The notes below the pieces were generated by a model. The model was not told the origin of the DNA and did not search any database. It saw only the letters and a program-made list of their open reading frames with translations. Below, piece after piece: positions 1-4,075 of a DNA stretch of 5,858 bases (positions within the stretch are counted from its first letter, which is position 1; every line of letters starts with the position of its first letter). Source of the stretch: an uncultured Candidatus Saccharibacteria bacterium (GTDB lineage Bacteria > Patescibacteriota > Saccharimonadia > Saccharimonadales > Saccharimonadaceae); the NCBI GenBank assembly GCA_937919305.1, contig CALFQW010000130.1, forward strand, positions 1-5,858, read 5' to 3'. A program made the translations under genes and the position numbers.

Positions 1-649
1 CGACTATCTTGTGAGGTACATCGTCGTAAATGAATGTTGCATCCCATGATGGTTCGCCGCTCTTGGCAGTCTTCCATAGAGCAAAATCACTTGCATTATT
101 CTTGTCATATTCATCATCAATAATTCGCGATTTGCTGTTTGATGCATCGATATCTTGCAGTACACCATATTTTGAGCCGCTTGAACGATAGTTGTCTACA
201 GAGAAATAAACACCATCATCAGTAATATATCCATAGCCATTATCGAGAATCGATTGGATCATTGCGGTCATATCGAGGATTGATTCTGTCGCAGTGATAA
301 AACTAATTTCCTTTATATCGACTCCTGTGGCAGCAATGTCGTCTAAAAATATTTGCGCATATTTGCTGGTTAATTTTGTGAGAGCAACTTTTGCTTCATC
401 GCCTGGATGATCTTGCTTGCTACGTGCAATAGTTTTGTCATCTATATCTGTGATATTCATGACATGGTGTGTTTCGATACCAGAGTATGAGATTGCTCTA
501 CGCAATATATCGGCGTATATAAAAGCAGATAGGTTACCAATGTGTAGACTGTCATATACAGTTGGCCCACAGCTATAGATTTTTACAACTCCATCCTCTT
601 GTGACTTGATTGGTTCTACGGTATTTGTGATTGAATTGTACAGCTTCAT
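1..649 (-). CDS. cysS: Cysteinyl-tRNA synthetase, N-terminal 216 residues (cut by window edge)
   Basis: Class I aminoacyl-tRNA synthetase that charges tRNA-Cys with cysteine in the cytoplasm. Only the N-terminal part (216 codons) is present; the family is usually about 460 residues. Visible family marks are YSCGPTVYD with the first zinc-ligand Cys at residue 27, the class I HIGH-type motif as HIGN at 36-39, the strongly diagnostic NITDIDDK at 65-72, and DFALWK at 188-193 followed by GEPSW. The downstream GWHIECS and KMSKS regions lie outside the window. The ATG at 649 fits the family N-terminus (MKLYNS...). There is no Shine-Dalgarno sequence before it, and a candidate extended -10 element ends only 8 bases upstream, so the mRNA may be leaderless or nearly so. 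The gene is divergent from the aspartokinase leader. After GEPSW the sequence departs from the usual SPWG-type linker and appears a few residues longer. The identification itself is secure. Confidence 0.97.
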   Translation of the reverse strand, partial: MKLYNSITNTVEPIKSQEDGVVKIYSCGPTVYDSLHIGNLSAFIYADILRRAISYSGIETHHVMNITDIDDKTIARSKQDHPGDEAKVALTKLTSKYAQIFLDDIAATGVDIKEISFITATESILDMTAMIQSILDNGYGYITDDGVYFSVDNYRSSGSKYGVLQDIDASNSKSRIIDDEYDKNNASDFALWKTAKSGEPSWDATFIYDDVPHKIV

Positions 650-657
650 TTGTATAC

Positions 658-666
658 ATTGTAGCA
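658..666 (-). promoter_or_regulatory. Candidate extended -10 promoter for cysS
   Basis: Read on the minus strand this is TGC-TACAAT, an extended -10 (TGn) joined to a five-of-six match to TATAAT. No convincing -35 hexamer lies 16-18 bases upstream, as is common for extended -10 promoters. The predicted transcription start is about base 651, 0-3 bases before the cysS ATG. The same core with its upstream bases (ATTTGCTACA) recurs before ybaB. This is a motif-based inference. Confidence 0.5.
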
Positions 667-686
667 AATCAGGGGTAATACATGAT

Positions 687-710
687 TTACGTAATACTAT
701 GGTATAGTAT
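687..710. repeat. Two abutting palindromes in the divergent promoter region
   Basis: TTACGTAA at 687-694 is a perfect 8-base palindrome. ATACTAT-GGT-ATAGTAT at 694-710 is a perfect 7-base inverted repeat with a 3-base spacer. The second covers the predicted -10 of the rightward promoter, so it could be an operator for a dimeric repressor. The DNA here is AT-rich and such palindromes also arise by chance. No regulator gene is visible in the window. Confidence 0.35.
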
Positions 711-713
711 ATT
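700..713 (+). promoter_or_regulatory. Candidate promoter for the leader and aspartokinase-like gene
   Basis: TGG-TATAGT at 700-708 is an extended -10 with a five-of-six hexamer match. TATATT at 708-713, with a weak -35 TTTACG at 686-691 and a 16-base spacer, is an overlapping alternative. Either would start transcription near 715-720, just before the leader ORF at 725. It lies back-to-back with the cysS promoter, and the predicted starts are about 65 bases apart. Confidence 0.5.
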
Positions 714-724
714 TTGTGGAACGA

Positions 725-772
725 ATGACGATAAAAACCAAGCATATTTTCTCGAAGCCTCGGGTAGTTTAG
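725..772 (+). CDS. Candidate leader peptide of the aspartokinase attenuator (15 aa)
   Basis: A short ORF reading MTIKTKHIFSKPRVV and ending in TAG, with a weak GGA ribosome binding site 4 bases before its ATG. It starts about 10 bases after the predicted transcription start and ends 20 bases before the terminator region. Residues 2-6 are Thr-Ile-Lys-Thr-Lys, and seven of the 14 residues after Met are Thr, Ile or Lys, which are end products of the aspartate family that begins with aspartokinase. The last five codons coincide with the 5' arm of the antiterminator, the geometry expected of a ribosome-sensing leader. The peptide is unlikely to have a function of its own. At 15 codons it could be a chance ORF; the support is its placement and codon content. 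Confidence 0.42.
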   Translation: MTIKTKHIFSKPRVV

Positions 773-803
773 TATTGGATTGATAACAGAGTAAACCCCC
801 GAG
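751..803 (+). promoter_or_regulatory. Alternative RNA stems: protector hairpin and antiterminator
   Basis: Two pairings compete with the downstream terminator. The antiterminator joins 759-764 (CTCGGG) to 798-803 (CCCGAG) by six perfect pairs, then continues past a small internal loop with 767-771 (GTTTA) to 792-796 (TAAAC), giving 11 pairs in all. It uses up the 5' arm of the terminator. A smaller hairpin, 751-755 (CTCGA) with 760-764 (TCGGG, one G-U pair) and loop AGCC, would sequester the antiterminator's 5' arm. This reproduces the 1:2, 2:3, 3:4 logic of classical amino-acid attenuators. Pairings were read by eye; no folding energy was computed. Confidence 0.5.
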
Positions 804-818
804 CATCGGGGGGTTTTT
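793..818 (+). terminator. Intrinsic terminator in the aspartokinase leader (attenuator)
   Basis: A perfect GC stem, 796-801 (CCCCCG) with 807-812 (CGGGGG), closes a 5-base loop AGCAT and is followed after one G by TTTTT at 814-818. The flanking AAA at 793-795 can pair with part of the T tract. It lies immediately upstream of the AGGAG ribosome binding site of the aspartokinase-like gene. Because cysS is transcribed away and no RNA gene lies upstream, the only transcript it can stop is the leader of the gene that follows. That argues for attenuation rather than ordinary gene-end termination. Confidence 0.8.
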
Positions 819-834
819 ATATAGGAGTATAGAG

Positions 835-2121
835 ATGAGTGAGACAGAAGCGATCAGTAAGAGGGTAGCGAAATTTGGTGGCACGTCTGCGGCGAGACCT
901 GATGTCGTGATGGGGCATATCGCAAATGGGTCAGCTGGGGGCATAAATGTTATTTCAGCTGCAGGTAGTGATGAAGACAAGCCGCGCACGACAAGAATGA
1001 CTGAGATGTTACGACGCTATCAGCAAACACAGGATGATGAATTATTTGAGGATATCATTTTGCGCTTAAAAGAAGTTGGTGATCGTGCAGGGATTGATGT
1101 TGATGATTACATTGATCCGCTGGAGGACATTAGAACTTGGCATTGGGATAGTTGGCCTGCGCTCGGTGAATTCTGGAGTGCGAAGATAGTTGCGGGTGGA
1201 TTGCAGCGAATCGGTCATCCAGCGAAATTTGTTGACGCAACTGAACTCATACGTTTTGGGGGCGATAATGTTCTTGATTATGAAAAGACATATCGAACTG
1301 CTGCATTGCAGCTCGGTGAATTTGCGAGTAGTGCAACAATCATCGTGCCGGGTTTTTATGGAATAAACGATTTTGGCGAAAAGAGACTTCTTCCTAGTGG
1401 CGGATCAGATCTTACAGGAGCGTTACTTGCTCATGTTATCATGGCCGACGAATACCAGAACTGGTCTGATGTCGATGGCTTTAGGTTTGCTGATCCGAGA
1501 TTATTTCCGGGCGCTCGACTCAATACTTCCATAACATATGATGAGAAACGAGAGCTAGGTAACGGAGGCAATGGCCTGTTGCACGCAGAAGTGTCGAGGA
1601 TATTGTCTGGTAAAGGTATTTCGACTCGTATGATGAATACGTTTGGCGAAAACAATGAGACTACCAGTGTTGTTGATGTACGACACGACATAGCCGAGAG
1701 ACCCTTAGTCGGAGCAACACTAAGGTCAATGAGCGAGCTATGTATCGCAGCTGTAGATAACAAAGTCGGTACCACGGATCACGTGTTCGTGCTGCTTGCC
1801 AGGGCTGGTGTGCCCTACCATCACCTCACGTCAGCGCAAGATGCTGTTTCGATCTACATAGACAGGGATCGTGAGGATGACGCGTTAGCTGCTGTGGGTT
1901 ATAGAGTCCAGAAAACAAAGACCGTAGAAGCGGTTCATGTCGTCGGTGAAGGTCTTAGGGCGGATGACTCGCGCAGAGTCACCGCTGCGCTAGAGTTGAA
2001 GCTAGCAGATGCCGGCATATCTGATGGGGGCGAAGTGAACATGGGTAGCCTACCTGCGAAGACCTTCATGGTACCGCCAGGACAAGGCAAAAGAGCGATA
2101 GAAAGTGTGATGGAGCTATAG
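835..2121 (+). CDS. lysC: Aspartokinase-like amino-acid kinase with C-terminal ACT-type region
   Basis: Resembles monofunctional aspartate kinase, which phosphorylates aspartate with ATP at the first step towards Lys, Thr, Met and Ile. The 428-residue length is normal. Visible marks are AKFGGTS at 12-18 (phosphate-binding Lys 13), GEFWSA at 111-116 (Glu 112 matches the conserved GE), VPGFYG at 171-176, GGSDLTG at 189-195, NWSDVDGF at 209-216, ADPR at 219-222 and ITYDEKREL at 233-241. The PGFYG...GGSD-TG...NW-DV pattern recalls the clostridial/archaeal-type subfamily. Residues about 300-425 fit two divergent ACT domains, expected to bind a feedback amino acid. The normally invariant Arg of RGGSD, a substrate contact, is Ser 188, and the usual ELS-x-x-GA-x-VLH is LGNGGNGLLH, so activity or substrate may be altered. 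The start at 835 has AGGAG at 823-827, 7 bases upstream, one of the few clear SD sites here. Control is probably by the leader attenuator. No other pathway gene is in the window; the symbol marks family only. Confidence 0.85.
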   Translation: MSETEAISKRVAKFGGTSAARPDVVMGHIANGSAGGINVISAAGSDEDKPRTTRMTEMLRRYQQTQDDELFEDIILRLKEVGDRAGIDVDDYIDPLEDIRTWHWDSWPALGEFWSAKIVAGGLQRIGHPAKFVDATELIRFGGDNVLDYEKTYRTAALQLGEFASSATIIVPGFYGINDFGEKRLLPSGGSDLTGALLAHVIMADEYQNWSDVDGFRFADPRLFPGARLNTSITYDEKRELGNGGNGLLHAEVSRILSGKGISTRMMNTFGENNETTSVVDVRHDIAERPLVGATLRSMSELCIAAVDNKVGTTDHVFVLLARAGVPYHHLTSAQDAVSIYIDRDREDDALAAVGYRVQKTKTVEAVHVVGEGLRADDSRRVTAALELKLADAGISDGGEVNMGSLPAKTFMVPPGQGKRAIESVMEL

Positions 2122-3099
2122 TTTTCTTTCAGCAAGCGCTTTTTCGGTAGCCGTGACCAGCTCTTTGATGACTGTATCGTATTGTTCGTAGACTCGGAAT
2201 CCAGCAGTGTAATCGTGGCCACCGCCACCAAAATATCCAGCAATGCTTTCTGCGATCGGGCTATTGCTACGAAGCCGACCAGTCAGTTTACCGTCCGGGT
2301 ATGTTTTGATGACGCAACTCACTTCAACACCCTTCACGAGACGTAGTTCATCACCGATCAGTGCACCTGGATTGTATTCATTTGAAAATTCTTGGATTTC
2401 TTCAAACGGCACATGTACTAATGCAACTTTGCCGTCGCAAAGATATTCTATGCGATCGATAAGTCTCCCCTTATAGGCGAGTATTTTAGCAGATTTTTTC
2501 ATAAACTCGCGTCGCTTATTCTCGATAACACTTGGGTGTGCGCCGAGCTCTACGAGCTGTCCAGCGATTCTGTAACTACCGGCGGTAACTCCCTGGGTGC
2601 TCAGGCCGAGTGTATCTGCGAGTAACGATCCAAGCAAATGCTCTGCTGCGGTCGTGTTCACGTTGAATTCGAGTTCGTTGGCCATTTTGAGAATTATCTC
2701 GCTCGTTGCTGCTGCCTTCTCTGATAAATCATAATGCTCGAATGTTAAGGTGCTCTCTGTGGTGTGATGATCTATCACAAAGACAGGATGTGATTCTAGG
2801 AAATGTCGTACTCCTTGCGCTTCGAGAACCTTACCAAGTAGTGTGTCAGAGCTTGTATCTACAATTATCGCCATATCTGCTTTGGACGGAAAGTCGTCAG
2901 TCACTCTATCCCATCCAGAAAAGTAACGAAGGTAACTTGGTATGTTGATAGGACAATACAGGGTTACGGTTTTACCTAGATCGCTCAGAATTTCTTCTAG
3001 TGCTAACGCAGATCCTAATGAATCACCGTCAGGATTCTCTGCCTGGATAACGACTATGTGCTTCGCATCCTTGAGATGCGTCTTCATGGTATCAAACAT
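2116..3099 (-). CDS. DHH/DHHA1 family phosphoesterase (NrnA-like)
   Basis: A 327-residue, probably cytoplasmic, metal-dependent phosphoesterase of the group containing NrnA-type nanoRNases, pAp phosphatases and cyclic-dinucleotide hydrolases. The DHH catalytic domain shows motif I NPDGDSLGS at 22-30 (Asp 24, Asp 26), motif II Asp 81 in VDTS, motif III DHH at 110-112, and motif IV Asp 162 in LLADTLGLST. The C-terminal DHHA1 substrate-binding domain ends in GGGGHDYTAGF at 291-301. The length suits the stand-alone NrnA-like form, with no CBS, PAS or membrane segments. The histidine usual two residues before the motif I Asn is Ala 20, which may affect metal binding. The first ATG (3099) is used; a second at codon 5 is possible, and neither has an SD. 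It lies 24 bases after recR, probably co-transcribed but with a possible own promoter. Its stop overlaps that of the convergent aspartokinase-like gene. Substrate (oligoribonucleotides, pAp or cyclic dinucleotides) cannot be decided from sequence alone. Confidence 0.9.
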   Translation of the reverse strand: MFDTMKTHLKDAKHIVVIQAENPDGDSLGSALALEEILSDLGKTVTLYCPINIPSYLRYFSGWDRVTDDFPSKADMAIIVDTSSDTLLGKVLEAQGVRHFLESHPVFVIDHHTTESTLTFEHYDLSEKAAATSEIILKMANELEFNVNTTAAEHLLGSLLADTLGLSTQGVTAGSYRIAGQLVELGAHPSVIENKRREFMKKSAKILAYKGRLIDRIEYLCDGKVALVHVPFEEIQEFSNEYNPGALIGDELRLVKGVEVSCVIKTYPDGKLTGRLRSNSPIAESIAGYFGGGGHDYTAGFRVYEQYDTVIKELVTATEKALAERKL

Positions 3100-3110
3100 A
3101 TTTGTGAGCT

Positions 3111-3119
3111 ATTGTATCA
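3111..3119 (-). promoter_or_regulatory. Candidate extended -10 promoter for the DHH phosphoesterase
   Basis: On the minus strand the recR-phosphoesterase gap contains TGA-TACAAT, an extended -10 with a five-of-six hexamer match and no visible -35. The predicted start is near 3104, about 5 bases before the ATG at 3099, again giving an almost leaderless mRNA. Read-through from recR is the alternative. Confidence 0.4.
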
Positions 3120-3123
3120 GATA

Positions 3124-3732
3124 CTAGAGTTGGCGCCGCCCCTGTAGCGCATGCGTTAGTGTGATTTGATCAGCATACTCGAGGTCAACTCCTACCGGTA
3201 TACCTCGTGCTAGTCGGCTGATCGATAAGCCGGTTATTTTAGATTCGGTTATTTGTCTTTGAATATAGAGAGCGGTAGATTCACCTTCTACTGAAGCATT
3301 GGTTGCGAGGATTACTTCCTTGACGTTATCATTTTTGAGTCTGTCGATGAGCTGTGGGATATGAAGTTTTTCAGGTGTGATGCCATCTATGGGACTCAGA
3401 GCACCGCCCAGAACGTGGTAAGTACCCTTAAATTGTTTCGTGTTCTCTAGGGCAACAATATCGAGAGGTTCTTCTACAACAGCGACAAGTTCTTTGTCTC
3501 TATCGCTATCTGCATAGAGTGGTGAGATAGATTCTGACGCATCTATGAGAGCATACGTAACTGGGCACTGGTGGACATTGTTGTGCAAGCTCGCGATCGC
3601 AGAGGCAATTTTAGTCGATACGTGTTGATCTCTACGGAGCAAACTGTAGGCGTATCGTTCTGCGGTTCTGGCACCAACTCCAGGTAATTCACCTAGGGCA
3701 TCAATGAGCTGAGTTAATGCTTTTGGGAGCAC
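3124..3732 (-). CDS. recR: Recombination mediator protein RecR
   Basis: RecR works with RecO (and RecF) to load RecA onto SSB-coated single-stranded DNA during gap repair. The 202-residue length is typical. Helix-hairpin-helix LPGVGARTAERYA lies at 16-28. The Toprim domain includes VVEEPLDIVALE at 85-96, VLGGALSPIDGITPE at 107-121 and ILATNASVEGE at 141-151. The C-terminal signature is ISRLARGIPVGVDLEYAD at 171-188, followed by the LTHALQGRR tail. The zinc-finger region between HhH and Toprim is degenerate: only Cys 56 remains, and the positions of the other three cysteines hold Thr 59, Ser 70 and Tyr 73. The start is GTG at 3732: no ATG lies in frame before the upstream stop at 3759-3757, and the N-terminus matches family length. 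No SD is correctly placed; the nearest AGGA, inside the ybaB end, is 17 bases away. It follows ybaB by 11 bases, the usual ybaB-recR pairing, so co-transcription is very likely. Confidence 0.97.
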   Translation of the reverse strand: MLPKALTQLIDALGELPGVGARTAERYAYSLLRRDQHVSTKIASAIASLHNNVHQCPVTYALIDASESISPLYADSDRDKELVAVVEEPLDIVALENTKQFKGTYHVLGGALSPIDGITPEKLHIPQLIDRLKNDNVKEVILATNASVEGESTALYIQRQITESKITGLSISRLARGIPVGVDLEYADQITLTHALQGRRQL

Positions 3733-3743
3733 GGTATAGTTAC

Positions 3744-4031
3744 TTAGATTCCTAGATTACCAAGGCCACCCATGAGAGGTTTCATTTTTTCGGCAGCCAT
3801 CTCTTGTGCCTTAGTCATAGCATCGCGAACAGCTATCTCTACCCAGTGCTCTAGTTCTCCTATGTCATCCAGGTCTACAGCACTAGGATCGATGGTTACT
3901 TTTTTTATCTTCAGCTCACCGTTTACTTGCACCACGACAGCACCATCCCCTGCCGTTACCTCAACGAGCTCGTTTTGTAACTCTTTTTGAGCTTTTTTGA
4001 GCTTCATTACCATTTTTGCTTGGTCCATCAT
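3744..4031 (-). CDS. ybaB: YbaB/EbfC family nucleoid-associated protein
   Basis: Small DNA-binding protein of the YbaB/EbfC family, which forms dimers shaped like tweezers and associates with the nucleoid. At 95 residues it is slightly short for the family (about 100-110). It shows the expected helix-sheet-helix layout: a charged N-terminal helix (about 1-25, KMVMKLKKAQKELQNEL), the core strand section GAVVVQVNGELKIKKVTIDP at about 30-49, and a C-terminal helix with AVRDAMTKAQEMAAEKM at about 67-83, ending in a Gly-rich tail GGLGNLGI. Two ATG codons are adjacent (4031 and 4028). The first is preferred because GAGAGGA (4046-4040) sits 8 bases upstream, a good SD. The gene lies 11 bases before recR, an arrangement conserved in many bacteria; the dnaX often found upstream is absent and a glycosyltransferase is there instead. 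Confidence 0.93.
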   Translation of the reverse strand: MMDQAKMVMKLKKAQKELQNELVEVTAGDGAVVVQVNGELKIKKVTIDPSAVDLDDIGELEHWVEIAVRDAMTKAQEMAAEKMKPLMGGLGNLGI

Positions 4032-4039
4032 ATGCTTTA

Positions 4040-4073
4040 TCCTCTCGATTATGAAAACTATATAAGTGTAGCA
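4040..4073 (-). promoter_or_regulatory. Candidate promoter and ribosome binding site for the ybaB-recR operon
   Basis: TGC-TACACT at 4073-4065 (minus strand) is an extended -10 that begins just after the glycosyltransferase stop. Together with its upstream bases it matches the cysS promoter at 11 of 12 positions (ATTTGCTACACT against ATTTGCTACAAT). The predicted start is near 4058, leaving a 5' UTR of about 27 bases that carries the SD GAGAGGA at 4046-4040. No -35 is evident. Confidence 0.42.
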
Positions 4074-4075
4074 AA

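Noticed and set aside
715..820. T-box or lysine riboswitch in the aspartokinase leader
   Set aside because: There is no T-box TGGNACCGCG sequence, and the roughly 75 bases before the terminator are too short and lack the multi-helix junction of a lysine riboswitch. The small ORF with alternative stems fits better.
687..989. Minus-strand 100-codon ORF across the leader and the 5' end of the aspartokinase-like gene
   Set aside because: It is antisense to a gene with clear family motifs, resembles no family I know, and covers the promoter and terminator; it is best explained as a shadow frame.
2122..2155. Terminator after the aspartokinase-like gene at AAGCGCTTTTT
   Set aside because: AAGCGCTT is a palindrome with no loop, so it cannot form a hairpin with a T tract, and it lies inside the phosphoesterase coding sequence.
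1431..2243. Minus-strand ORFs antisense to the aspartokinase-like gene
   Set aside because: Their translations lack recognisable motifs, while the plus strand carries GGSD, ADPR and ACT-like sequence in the same place.
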